A DNA stretch of 50,552 bases. Source: Phoronis australis. Taxonomy: Eukaryota; Phoronida; Phoronidae. The position numbers were made by a program, and so were the translations under genes. The stretch is taken from the NCBI GenBank assembly GCA_002633005.1, contig NMRA01000810.1, forward strand, positions 1 through 50,552. Reading direction: 5' to 3'. The notes beneath the pieces are model-generated. The model saw nothing but the letters and a program-made list of their open reading frames with translations, was not told the DNA's origin and did not search any database. Of the stretch, positions 24,101 through 35,160 are shown in pieces (position 1 is the stretch's first letter; each line of letters begins with the position of its first letter).

Positions 24101-26778
24101 ATCTATAGTGTGACCAGTTGTCAAGGAATGGTTGAGAACAGTACTGTGCGTGTCTTTACAGTGTTCTTTTACTCTTATGCTAAGAATCCAGTTCGCCATT
24201 CCAATGTAAACTGTTCACAGTCACTGCAGTTGAGTTTGTACACAACATGACTTCTTTGAGAATTACTCAACGGTGTTTTAAGTCTCGACAACGACAAAAG
24301 TCTGTTTACAGGTTTGAAGATAGTAACGAGTTGCAAACATGGAGCAATAGCTCCAAGTATTCTCTTAACCTGCCTCTCGTCGACAACACTACTACTGTTA
24401 CCTAAATAGGGGAGATTGAGAAATGCTTTCTTCAATTCAGGCCCATGATAAACATCCGAAGGTGTCCTGGATTGGTTACGTAAAAATCTGCCAGTGCAGG
24501 ATTTAATAAACGTTTTAGAGTAACCATTTTGGATCAAAACAAGAGGTTGTTTAAAAATTCAATTTCTCAGGCAAACAAGTCAGGATTGCTACAAATTTTA
24601 AAGGCGTGATTAAACAGACCATTGACCAGACCAGTTTTGTGCTTTTTTGGAACAAAACTATACCACTTGAGGTACAGACTTGAGAAGGTGGATTTTCTGT
24701 ATACTGATGTAGAAAATAAGTCATTCTGATGGTGAACTAATACATCAAGGAAACTAATGCAATTGTTAAGCGGATTTGCAGCGCAGACGAACTACGCATT
24801 GCGCATGTGCGAGTTACTTCCTTCGCGAAGGCTCATGGGATAGCTTGTGGTCAGGCATGTCTTGAGCAGGCTGGATAATGTATGCTACTACACTCCTTGG
24901 TGTGTGCATTTGGAGTGATTTGCAAACTAAAAACCATGTTTCATTTTTTGCTTTATAATACCAAGCAAGTCTTCTCTCTCGTTTGTAAACACAGCGTAGC
25001 TATGATCAGTGACCGTGTGACCGAGAGCACGACTGTCGCCGTGTTCAGTATTGGGGTTATCGGCGTTGATTTCGAAATCTCCTCCTATTTCAGACAAGTT
25101 GAGAGNGAGTTGCTAACATGGAGCAATAGCTCCAAGCATTCTCTTTACCTGCCTCTCGACTACACAACTACTGTTACCTAAATAGGGGAGATTGAGAAAT
25201 ACTTTCTTCAATTCAGGCCCATGATAAACATCCGAAGGTGTCCTGGATTGGTTACGTAAAAATCTGCCAGTGCAGGATTTAATAAACGTTTTAGAGTAAC
25301 CATTTTGGATCAAAACAAGAGGTTGTTCAAAAATTCAATTTCTCGGGCAAACAAGTCAGGATTGCTAGAAATCTTAAAGGCGTGATTAAACAGACCATTG
25401 ACCAGACCAGTTTTGTGCTTTTTTGGAACAAAACTATCCCACTTGAGGTACAGACCTGAGAATGTGGGTTTCATACTGATGTAGACAATAAGTCATTCTG
25501 ATGGTGAACTAATACATCAAGGAAACTAATGCAATTGTTAGCTTCAGACTCCATGGTAAATTTAATACTATTACATAACGTGTTCATTGGATTTATCCCA
25601 CCATAAAAAATGGTTTAGCTTGACATGATGATGGCTAAAAGTCAGTAAACAGACTTTTGTCCTTGTCCAGAGTGACTTAAAACACCCTTGAGTAATTTTC
25701 AAAGAAGTCACCTTGTGTACAAACTCAACTGCAGTGACTGTGAACAGTTTTACATTGGCATGAGGAACATTGTAAAGACACACACAGTGCTGTTCTCAAT
25801 CATTCCTTGACAACTGGTCACACTATAGATTGCTCTGGTGTTCAGATCTTAGACAAGGATAATGCCACCCTGAGGCTCCTTATAAAGGAGGCTATGCATA
25901 TATGGTTAAACCATGCTGAGTGTTACTTCAATAGAAACATTGGTTCATTTGAGCTCCAACTGGTTTGATTTCAGGTCTCTCCCCCTCACAATGCATTTTG
26001 ATGTGTACCTGTACAGTCTCTTCTCTACCTGTGTCGCTTGTTTTGTGTTTGTAACTGTTTCCTTGAGAATGGTTTAATGATATAAATCGAAACGTTGGAT
26101 TGGATAGATATGTCGTTATTTACTTAGGCGTTAATTTTAAAGTTCGTGTCGCTGGATTATATTTTGAAAACAATTACTGCCGCAACAAACTTGCCTCGGT
26201 CACCAATTACTAAACATCATGAAATTAGTTTCAAATTGTTCCTTGGTCAAAATAGACAATTCATGAGTTTGGAAAGAACTGGCAGCTATTATCTGGGAAT
26301 ATGCCCTACACGTTGCCTTGGCACGGATTGTCGTTTCATCTGTCGAGGATCGTCTCATCGAATGACAAAGTGTTGGTACTTTTCAAGACCAAAATTCACT
26401 TCTCGACTGAGAAAGGAAGAAGATGAATCCAATTTCAAACCATCATAGAAGTGGTTTAAACAAGACTTGGTTTCTTTGACAGAATGCGGGATTATTGCTC
26501 CTTTAAATGGAGAGAAAATTGGAAAGATGTCAAATTTGATTGTGAGCTAATGACGCGATGTTCACTGGAACATGTTTCAGATATATCCTCTAAAAAAGCC
26601 AGCACTGAAAACCAATTACAAACAAGGATAAACCATTATCTTCAGTCACCTGTAATGTGACCTATGACCTTCTTTTGCTAGGTACTACGATACAATCAGC
26701 CAACGACCAACAGTGAAGAAGACCTGGCCCCCAGAATGGACAGGCGATAACAAGACCGTGCTGGATTTCATCAAATAA
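21118..26778 (+). CDS. GSTR: glutathione S-transferase, rho-like, gene 2 (five coding exons)
   Basis: Coding exons 21118-21276, 22796-22964, 23111-23229, 23794-23906 and 26682-26778 have exactly the lengths of gene 1 (159, 169, 119, 113, 97), giving 218 aa. About 20 of 218 residues differ from gene 1, eight of them in the first exon around the active site: SPPCW has become SAPCW (11-15), and the strand after DN (residues 30-35) is changed, which may alter substrate or cofactor geometry. Cis-Pro55, Glu66-Ser67 and T158/D161 are kept. Intron 4 is 2.8 kb against 1.1 kb in gene 1 because of Penelope-like insertions; splice sites are intact, so the gene should still work. An in-frame TTG at 21106 lies upstream of the ATG, but homology with gene 1 supports 21118. 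Recent tandem duplicate of gene 1, same strand. Confidence 0.87.
24030..24778 (-). mobile_element. Penelope-like element fragment (RT C-terminus plus GIY-YIG region)
   Basis: Read on the - strand, sequence like TSVYRKSTF and KWYSFVPKK gives the last part of a Penelope-type reverse transcriptase. A linker follows, then VVYKLNCSDC, which begins a GIY-YIG endonuclease, and later LNHSLTTGHTIDC and IKEAMH. The frame is broken: the YIG part reads as TLEW here, so the endonuclease is dead. The copy is cut at 24030, where homology with intron 4 of GST gene 1 stops. Penelope-like elements insert by their own RT and endonuclease and often leave partial, inverted copies. Confidence 0.8.
24779..25105. 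other. unexplained 327-bp block ending at a single N
   Basis: It sits between the two - strand Penelope fragments and matches neither. It contains the perfect palindrome CCTTCGCGAAGG (24820-24831) and is richer in CG than the surroundings. It may be a nested insertion present on one haplotype, or a chimeric contig end. Confidence 0.4.
25107..25620 (-). mobile_element. Penelope-like RT fragment, second - strand copy
   Basis: 25107-25545 repeats 24327-24778 nearly exactly, then continues upstream into the RT with KFTMES and SFLDVLV (- strand), typical of the motif before the RT palm end in Penelope elements. It begins directly after the N at 25106, so part of the duplication is probably an assembly effect. 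Frameshifts and stops are present. Confidence 0.75.
25690..26130 (+). mobile_element. Penelope-like 3' end in opposite orientation
   Basis: On the + strand KLNCSDCEQFYIGM (about 25722-25764) is a GIY-YIG start with the YIG intact, then a deletion of about 40 bp relative to the other copy, a frameshift and early stops. The part from 25760 to 25900 is the inverse of 24030-24200. It continues into a 3' region with AATCGAAACGTTGGA at about 26085, a word common near Penelope ends. With the - strand copies it forms an inverted pair within GST gene 2 intron 4. Confidence 0.75.
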
Positions 26779-27101
26779 ATTCACCCAGAGACAGGCATTT
26801 ACATGTCAGAAGAATTCTAATCTCGGTTTCAACAAAAGCCAGGATGACAACTTCAGCACAGTAAACTGCGGTTAAATTAAATGCCTGTAAATTGCTACTG
26901 AGCCAAGTTTGACTAGCCTGACCAGTGCAGCAACAGCACCCCCTATTGGCAAAATAATTAACCATAAAATGCTTCATCAGCAAACATGTCTAAATTCCTC
27001 AGATACTAATACTGGTAGATTAATGGAAGCACTTCCTTGATTGAACTGAGAATTCTCAGCTTGTACAATTGTTGAAGTTTAAAAGGTGACACCAGTTTGA
27101 T

Positions 27102-27107
27102 AATAAA
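27102..27107 (+). terminator. candidate poly(A) signal of GST gene 2
   Basis: AATAAA about 325 bp downstream of the stop codon. The equivalent site in gene 1 is mutated, so the two genes may use different ends. Confidence 0.35.
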
Positions 27108-28400
27108 CACACCTGGCATTTAGATTCTTTATAGTGTGTTATGTTTAATCATGGACTGACATGGTAATTGGCAAATACATTATCATTTCAAAAAATGATG
27201 TTTTTTAATCCTTTTTAATCACACATCACTCGACATTCTCTGCATCTGCACTATTGATGGTAGTTTTCACGGTATTTGTTTTGACACGGACATTGGTTTT
27301 GACTTTAAAAATCCTCAGAAAACATAGAGAAGTGGTACTATTGCATTTATAAAGTGAAATGGGGTCAGTGTTTCACTTATCAGATAATAATGTCTACCAT
27401 GATTAGTTAATTAGTGATTAAATGAAAAGCTTTATTATTGTAGTGTTGCAGACATGACACAAAATTACATGGGTTTTTTCGAAACTGACAGATTTATAAT
27501 TCTGTTCTGTTTAGGGAGTAGGTTTAAGAAAAATGTTGTTTGGGACAAGTTTAGCCATTTGTAAGCAACAAAACAGTTTTGTTTTGCTCCAAAACAAAAA
27601 TGGTGCCAAAAACATTTACGTAAAAACATGACATGCGTCACAGATGTGATCGTAGTGGATGTGACATTTTGTCCCCGTGTCTTCTTAGTGAAATAATCAG
27701 TGATGAAGACCAGAAAAAAATAACAAATAACAGAGTCCAAAAAGTACACCATATCAATATGCAAAATATCTACTGACACTCAGAAGTACAAAAAACAGAA
27801 AACAAACTTTGTCATTTTTATCAAGGCGTTTTTGATGTCAGACAAAAATCTGTTTCAAAGTTTGTGTTGACTTTCAAATTTTAAATTACTACCAATTTTC
27901 CTAGATTCATTACGTTTGATTCACAATTGTTCTGTTTAATTCGTGAAATCACAGCAATCACCACACATCAAACACGTGTTTAAATTTCAGCAGGAAGTAG
28001 ACAGAAGTTGAAAATATTCAGAAAAAATCGGGCACAATCGGTGAAATTCGCGCCACCGGTCCACGTGGTCACTAGCGTTCTATGTTCGGTCCTTGGCGGG
28101 ACATGTGGAAAAAACGCATATTTATGCATTCAGGGGAGAAATTGGAGTGGTACAACCATGAGGATGAGTGATGCTACAACCGTATGACATTTTCCTTTTC
28201 TTGGTCGACTATCTTTATTCTGGACCAGCAACCACAGATTTTATTTAGCCGCCTGAGATTTTAGGTTTTGGTGACTTCAAATTTTGTTGGGGCACCTGAG
28301 ATTTTTTGCAGGTCGCCAAACGCGGCTTGGCGTTAAGCTAAAAATCGAGCCCCCAGGGGATATTTATGATGTCAAATCTCCTGACGTCGATTTGAACAAA
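27108..28400. other. intergenic DNA without recognisable gene
   Basis: An open frame of about 100 codons on the - strand (27465-27779) shows no domain, is AT-rich, and is probably chance. CCTGAGATTTT occurs twice near 28247-28305, a small local repeat. Confidence 0.5.
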
Positions 28401-28419
28401 TGAAGGCATGCTTGAAAAA

Positions 28420-29290
28420 AGTTCAGTTACGGAAGTATTTGTTAGAGTTGAAAGATTAAAGATACTGACAGCCTCCTAAGGTGTCCCTCTATGGGCAAAA
28501 GGTAGTTATAGTAACGCGACTTTGATGATTCAGTCAGTATGAAGCATCATTTGCAAAAAAGCTTCTGGCATAAAGGCTATATTAGTCATTAACATGAGGT
28601 CATTTTGGCTCTGCCATTGTTACAGCCCAAACTCATGCTTAGTCAGTTGGGAGCACTTCACTTTACGGCACAGGTTGGTTATCCAAACTGATGCCTGTGC
28701 CAACTAGTGAAGCTACCGTAAGCTCCCAAATTACTGCCACAAATTTAATGACTATTAATGCTCATCCAAACCAAGATGATGACAATGCTCATGTTTGTCA
28801 TTAATGTACAGTTCTCATTGCCCTTCAAAAACCTATAAAACACGGGCAGTATTTTGGGAACTTACGGTACCTTGAATTTAGCAGAGTCATCAATTTAGCT
28901 CAGCAACCCATGCCAAATTTATTAAGCACGCTAAATCAGTTTGACACTGCCATCAGTTTGCAGGGTAGACAACGCCACCGCCTAAACCGTCTCCAGTATA
29001 GGCAATGACCATCGTCTCTACAAGTACTGGTACCGCCAGTAGAGATGACGAAGCTCCTACAGGCGCTTCATACGCTGGAAGCTTTTTGGCGAATTGTGCC
29101 TCACACTTACTAAAACATCAAAGTCACATTGTTATAAAATTTAACACCTTTTGCGCATAGAGGGACACCTTACTCCCAGAGGCCGTCGATGTTTTTAATT
29201 CCTTCCAACTCAAACAAATACTCCTGTTATCAAACTTATTTTTTGAGCAGTCTCTCCTTCAGTTCCCAAAATCTGTAACTCGCCATTTTT
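28420..29290. mobile_element. R2 foldback repeat
   Basis: The left arm (28420-28580) read on the - strand and the right arm (about 29070-29290) on the + strand share TTTTGC(C/G)CATAGAGGGAC, AGGAGGC(T/C)GTC and a Cys/Leu-free AT-rich stretch. A hairpin built on CATCGTCTCTAC lies at 29007-29050, as in the copy at 49.96 kb. Family seen again at 31.7, 46.6 and 50.0 kb. No coding capacity. Confidence 0.6.
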
Positions 29291-29299
29291 GACACTGCA

Positions 29300-30001
29300 T
29301 GCGGCAGGTAGTTTGACGTCATTTGGGCAATTGAATGAACTACTGTCGGAGGTCCTTAAGTTGTGAGTGCCCTAAAGTCGTGAACAATCTTATTTCCACT
29401 TCTGCACAGTCCCACGACATTTAGTGTTAAAGTTTCCAGTGTTCATCTGCTAACAAACATCAAACTAATACCCTGACGTTTTGATATTCACAACATGATA
29501 ATAAACAGTGAGTAGGTGACTTCTTTTTTCAAATGTATCTTAAAAACAGCATATTTCACTAACCCACTTTCTTGTGCATTTTCAGAATACATTTTAGAAA
29601 CTAAACCTCGTTCAGATTTAATTGCTCAAACACGCACTCCAGGGGTAGCTTGAACAATGTATCAAAATTTTCCAGGGTCGATTAAGTTTTGTAAGACCAA
29701 AGCAATAAAATACAGAGCGATAATTGATGCTGGGTTCTTTGTGTTTTAAGTAAACAACCTCATTGAAAACGTCTGTGCACATCAAAGTTGGGTTCAAAAC
29801 ATATAACAATTTGTTTCAATTGAAACTGAATTTAATAAACAATGCAATGAGTTTTTATGTCGTCTAGAGTAACTGTAAGCACTGCTGTTGATTTGTTTGG
29901 CCTTTCTTCATGGGTGCATTTCTGTCTAAACGAAATGGTCACGACTTTAGGGCCTCATTCAAAATGGCCGGTGATATGAGCGACCGCTTTCAAAACTCTA
30001 C
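29300..30001. other. intergenic, nothing recognised
   Basis: No exon or repeat structure seen; only a ~60-codon - strand frame of low complexity. Confidence 0.5.
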
Positions 30002-30004
30002 TTA

Positions 30005-30734
30005 AGGCCCAGTCACACAGCCGATCACGCATGAATCACTCATACAACACGCACAAATTCAATTTGTGCGTGTTTTGATCGTCGAGAAATTGACCAAATT
30101 TTCCGGGTGTAGAGGTTAGAAATCACTGACAAGTAACTGACGAATCACCTATGGCCCACGCACATATCACTTACAATCACTGATGAATCACTGACATATC
30201 GCGCATATCAACGCATACAAGCCAATATGATATGGTATTCCACGAACCTTCGACGCATGCTTCACGCATGAATCACTGACGGATCACGTTCATCAGTGAT
30301 ATGTCAGCTAATTATCACTTTTGTAAGTGGTTGTCAGTGGAATGAACGTCATATATGCGTATTTCATGCGTGATATGAAGGTGGGTCATCAGTGGACGGA
30401 CGTGGACGTGCGTGATTTCGAACCAGTTCTGACGCATAAGCACTGATGGCAAAGGCGTGTCCAGCGCATAATCACGCATACTCGACGCATAAACTACGCA
30501 CGTCAACTCACGAAATACGCACACCGACGCAGAGTTGTGCGTTGGAAAATTTTTGAACCGTTCAAAACTCAAAATCGCGCACAAACCCCCCTCGACGTAC
30601 ATCCACTTACATTCACTGATGCTCCACGTTGGTTCCACCGACCAATTACGCATACGACGCAAGCTTCACGCATAAGCGAAAATCTGTGCGTTTTCATGAG
30701 TGATTCATGCGTAATCGGCTGTATGACTGGGCCT
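30005..30734. mobile_element. foldback MITE with TTA target duplication, PIF/Harbinger-like
   Basis: Ends begin AGGCCCAGTCA and are inverted to each other over about 49 bp with five mismatches. TTA lies immediately outside both (30002-30004 and 30735-30737). A 3-bp TWA duplication with terminal GGCCC-type ends suits PIF/Harbinger MITEs. The interior is a mosaic of ATCACTGA / CGCATGAATCACT words in both directions, so the whole 730 bp can fold. The open frames inside are repeat artefacts. Confidence 0.75.
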
Positions 30735-30759
30735 TTACAGAGACAAACAAGGGTTAAGC

Positions 30760-31458
30760 GGCACTAGTCGGATATAATGGACCCTAACTTATTCCAAATA
30801 AATCCACTAAATGTAGGTCTAAATGAATGATTTTGGTATCGCTGCATTCCTAAGACATCTGGCTATCCGTACAAATCCTTTTCACGACCCTCAATTACTC
30901 TAGTCTATAACTACGCCATTCTGAACTTGGTTCACTTTAGCCACGCGCATCGTGAAATCGGCAGCCATTTCAGGGAACTTACTATATCTAGCGCCATCTA
31001 TTGGCGATTTGCTACAACACGCTCTGTTCCTTTTTCATCAGTCAACATGGGCGACGATAACATGATGATGACAGATACGATCGTGAGAGAGACGACGAAG
31101 GTGATGACGAGAGCAGACGTACGATGATTAATAACGACTGTCGTTAATAATTGACGAAATCGACCAATGACGTTGACAGATGAAAAAGGAACAGCGTGTG
31201 TTGTAGCAAATCGCTGATAGATGTCGCTAGATACAGTAAGTTCCTTGAAATGGCTGCCGATTTCACGATGTGCGTGGCTACCGTGGACCGAGTTCGGAAC
31301 AGCGTAGTTATAGACTAGAGTAATTGAGGGTCGTGAAAAGGATTTGCACGGATAGCCAGATGTCTGAGGAATGCAACGACACCAAAATCATCCATTTAGA
31401 CCAACATTTAGTGGATTTGTTTGGAATAAGTTAGGGTCCATTATATCCGACTAGTGCC
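30760..31458. mobile_element. long-TIR foldback element with 9-bp target duplication, Mutator-like
   Basis: GGGTTAAGC occurs exactly at 30751-30759 and 31459-31467. Between them, arms of about 285 bp (30760-31043 and 31177-31458), each beginning GGCACTAGTCGGATATAATG, are inverted copies with modest divergence. Very long terminal inverted repeats plus a 9-bp duplication are the features of Mutator-like (MULE) elements. The 130-bp centre, with repeated GACGA words, has no transposase. It lies 25 bp from the previous MITE. Confidence 0.8.
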
Positions 31459-31679
31459 GGGTTAAGCCGGTTAAGGTTGACAAAATATGTATATTTATGA
31501 AGGCTGATATATGTCCATGATATTACATGAGCAGGTGCTAACAGACATTGGGTAGTACGATAATCAGCTGCTTTTTATAGTAATCTTTGCGACTTCAGGT
31601 CACCGGAGTCTACTACTCGAAATAAAGTTTGATAGATTTTGGTATAAGCTTGCTAGCTAGGCCGTTGGGAAGGAATTAG

Positions 31680-31790
31680 GCCTCCTCAGGTGTCCCTCTA
31701 TGCGCAAAAGGTACTTATAGCGCGACTTTGATGTTTTAATCATTTTGAGGCATAATTCACCAAAAAGCTTTTGGCGTATGAAGTTCTATA
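31680..31790 (-). repeat. R2 repeat fragment
   Basis: CCTCCTCAGGTGTCCCTCTA and AAAAGCTTTTGGCGTATGAAG match the inverse of R2 copies at 29.1 and 50.0 kb. Only one arm remains. Confidence 0.65.
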
Positions 31791-31829
31791 GGAGCATCAC
31801 CGTCTTGACCGATGCCGGTAGTCTGACTG

Positions 31830-33412
31830 TTTACACTAACTAAACTGACACTACACTGCAGTCTGACACTGTCTACAGTAGGGAGGACAATCAAAAAGTA
31901 GGTCACGGTGCTCCATATCTGCCTCCGTGTAAAACCCACGTCGGTAAATTACCGATTTCAGACTTCAAATTTAACTATAAGACAATTTTGTGTTATGAAT
32001 CGTTACCTTAGTCTTTATTTGTAAGTTTGTAATCTTTTTGTCTCAAATTATCGCTGATAAATCATTTTTTGTAAGCTTTTTTTAGTGCACGATTTTCCGC
32101 CATGCGACCAACTTTCGAAAAAATACCTCTTGTTCCTCCTATCCAAAAGAGCACTATACTCTCAAATACAAACATGAAATTTGGACAGGATGTAGTTTAG
32201 ATGCGTGCGCATCTCCTCAAGTTGTTTTCTCGAAGTCAAGGCCAAGTTTTCGTTGCGAGTTTTCGATCGTCCGGAAGGCCTAATTTTGGTCGGTCGGGAG
32301 ATTGATGTTTTTCCAGTTGCGCAATATGCCCCCCAGATTTTTAGATGAGGAATTTATCACTCTTTTAATTGGTAATTATTTCATTTTCAGAAATTCTGTC
32401 AAACTGCTGCGCATTGGCACTTTTCAAACAGCAGTCGTTAGTTCACTAAGTCGCCGCATGTCAGCGCCACCAGCGGCTACGTTGAAGTTCAATGGCATCG
32501 CAACTTCACCGTTCGCAATAAAGTTGTTACAAAGTTTTTGTTGGGTAAATGATGAAATCCTTCATGTTGAGAGTGATTTGTTTTCCCAAATGGTCTTTTG
32601 TCTACTTTCTGATGTTTTTTGCCATGATACGATCTAATAGTACATGGGTGGCACCAAGCACTGAAAAGTGGAGAGCTAAAGCTAGCCTCTCCCCCAGCCC
32701 CGTCACGGTCAGGCAATAATGTGTTGCCCATGTAGTAGTATTCAGGGGCAGATCTAGGATTTTTAGATAAGAGGGGGGGGGGCAGAGTATTACGCATGAT
32801 TTTACCCGTAAGATATTTGCACACTCAAACTGTCAAATGAAATCTGGGAGTTTTAGGGGGGCCACGGGTTGGCCCCTTTGCCCCCCCCCCCAAATCCACC
32901 GATGTGATCTTGTGATTTGACGTGAAAATTCCTCCTAGCTCAGATGTATTTATTTCTGAGCTGATGTGTTGTTTTTGCTCCTTACCTTTATGCTGTGACA
33001 TTGCTGTGTAATCCATTGTTTTCATCAAACATGATGAGCCTGTTCTATATGCTAACAACACACTTAAACAGCAATATCTCTGTAGAAATCAATCCAAATT
33101 TTATATAATACACACCACCATATTTGTCTCAATGAGACGAATCTTTTTATATGCAGCACATGTATATTCTTTTATTTTTTACGAAATTATGTAAAAAGGC
33201 AGACATTTTACACATAATCGTCGCGTTTCAACGGCCATTTTCTCGTTAACCGCTCATCCAATTTTTCTGATTTTTGCAGCATTTCATTTCTCATACCAAG
33301 GGCTTTTCAAAAATGTATGACACATGGGTATTGTAAAAAATATTAAAAAAACGTTGTCCTCCCTATCTACAGACTGCCTGTGGACAGTGTAGTGTTCTAG
33401 TTTGGTTGGGCA
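31830..33412. mobile_element. possible 1.6-kb DNA transposon with imperfect inverted ends
   Basis: ACACTACACTG...GTCTGTAGATAGGGAGGACAA-type sequence at 33350-33412 (- strand) resembles 31840-31893 (+ strand), with gaps. The interior has a 111-codon open frame on the + strand (32302-32637) with no domain I recognise, and two homopolymer tracts (G at about 32773, C at about 32881). The ends are too diverged for a firm call. Confidence 0.35.
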
Positions 33413-34120
33413 CCTCTTTAAATGAGAGAAAAAAAGAAGATTTCTCGTTCATACAAATAAAAGAAACAAAATTGCCACATACTTATTACGGGATCACAAA
33501 CATAACGGCACTGAACTCGTCTTATCCCAGGCAGCTGACAATCACAGACGGTACTTGGAATGTTTTTCAACTTGTCCTGTCCATCATAGCCAACGGTTTA
33601 AACGTATATTGAGAATTAAAGTCAAAGCAGTTTTCATATTTCATGATTGAATTTAAACTATTTTGGTCATAAAATAGATATTTTAATTTTAATTTTGACA
33701 AATTTCATTTTAACTTGCGTGTTTAATTAGAAATTTATCGATTGGGTAAACTAAAGTTTTGACTTGTCATTTAAACGTGAATCTCACTATTTCCAACAGA
33801 GGTCTCTCCTAAGGTAAACATGATTTGTACTAACATGATTTGTTGCTTAAAACCGGGGTCAAAATGTGTTTTATTATTGTGTCTAATTTGACAGGAACAG
33901 GATCTGAAGTTGTTTAGGTGAAGGGATACACTGAATGTCACGGTTGCACGTACGTTTGCACTATACCCTATATCGTGCCGAAGTTTGTTTAAACCACTGT
34001 GAACTTTAGCCCAGGCAGTTCAATACGAGATTGTCAATGTCAGTGATAGTCTGACAATCGCCCAAGGCCAAGGCCAATGTTTGTCTCCCGGATAACGCTG
34101 TGCACACATAAGTTGTGACC
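33413..34120. other. intergenic upstream of GST gene 3
   Basis: AT-rich, with a 68-codon open frame that shows no domain. No repeat recognised. May hold promoter elements of gene 3. Confidence 0.45.
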
Positions 34121-34177
34121 TAGTAACTCCGGTCTATACTTTTGATAGTGAGCAGGCCAGTAACTGTGTTAGGTCAA
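34120..34177 (+). promoter_or_regulatory. putative noncoding first exon of GST gene 3
   Basis: GTGTTAGGTCAA|GTAAGG at 34178 resembles the first donor region of gene 2 (GTGTTGGTC...GAG|GTAAGT). The coding exon has an acceptor (CTTTCTTTTAG) ending at 35126, implying a 949-bp intron. TGCTGACTC at 34201-34209, just inside the intron, matches half of a Maf/Nrf2 recognition element, which would suit a GST gene. No clear TATA box. Confidence 0.35.
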
Positions 34178-35160
34178 GTAAGGTACGTTTCTTAACGGGT
34201 TGCTGACTCTTGACTGTATAATTTTCAACTTTTGATAATCTACTCAATCAGTCTCAATCTGAGGCCATATCGCTGATTCACCAGAGATACTACAGTACTC
34301 AGTACTAGGCTGTATCAGTGTATAGTAGCCTTACATGCACTTTAGGCCTACCGACTGATAGTTAACTTTTGAGTGAATTTGAGAATCAGAAAGTTCCGTA
34401 AGTTCTGGCTTTCATTTGTCCTTTTCAGGTGTTAGAAGCTCTTACAATAAGTTAGATTTTCCCCTTACCTCGGGTATAGTTTGATCAATTTACTATGGCC
34501 ACATTGGCAACCATGTTTTACGGCTGTAGTAATTGCCAAGATGACATGTACGACCTGGGAATTGAATCAGCGACCCTGATGAAGCATAATTATCCAAGAA
34601 CAGTTGCACTTGCTTTATGGGAAGACAAACCATGTTCATTGTCATTTTTAGTTAAATTACTATTTTCTGTTTATCCAAGACTAAGTGTGTTCTTCATCAG
34701 TGAATGGCAAGATCAGTCATCCGTGTTAAGAATGGTAGCACTATTAACTTCCCCGTGCAGTAGTGTGCAGAGATTTGGTCATATGCCCAGGGCGATTTTT
34801 ATGGGGTGCCCGACTCTCTCAAATGCGTGGATCCTGTACTTAGAAAAGTAAAAAAAATGAGACCTAAAATGAAAACTTTATTCAATTTAATTACGAAGCA
34901 TCCCCAATTCCAAAAGTTTTATTCATGATCATACACTGTGGATGCTGGCGTTATCGCTCTCCCTCTGCGTTGTATCTCATGAAGACTCGCATGATTGCTT
35001 GTTTTCAAGTGTTTCTCGAGTCTAACCACCCACTGTTGCTCAGCCTGAAAGTTGCTAAGATGCTAATATAAAATTTAGTATTTGACATCAAACCTGGTCT
35101 TCAATTTTAAATCATCTTTCTTTTAGGTATTCAGTCACAACGCTATAGCAACAACCAGCC

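Noticed and set aside
30537-30767. coding frame in the 30-kb foldback
   Set aside because: Composed of the ATCACTGA/CGCATGAATC words of the MITE and crosses its end.
32302-32637. 111-codon frame as a host gene
   Set aside because: No domain, no start context or splice partners, and it lies within a possible transposon.
34495-34851. 118-codon open frame with ATG before GST gene 3
   Set aside because: No recognised domain and no splice partners; it lies in the probable first intron of gene 3.
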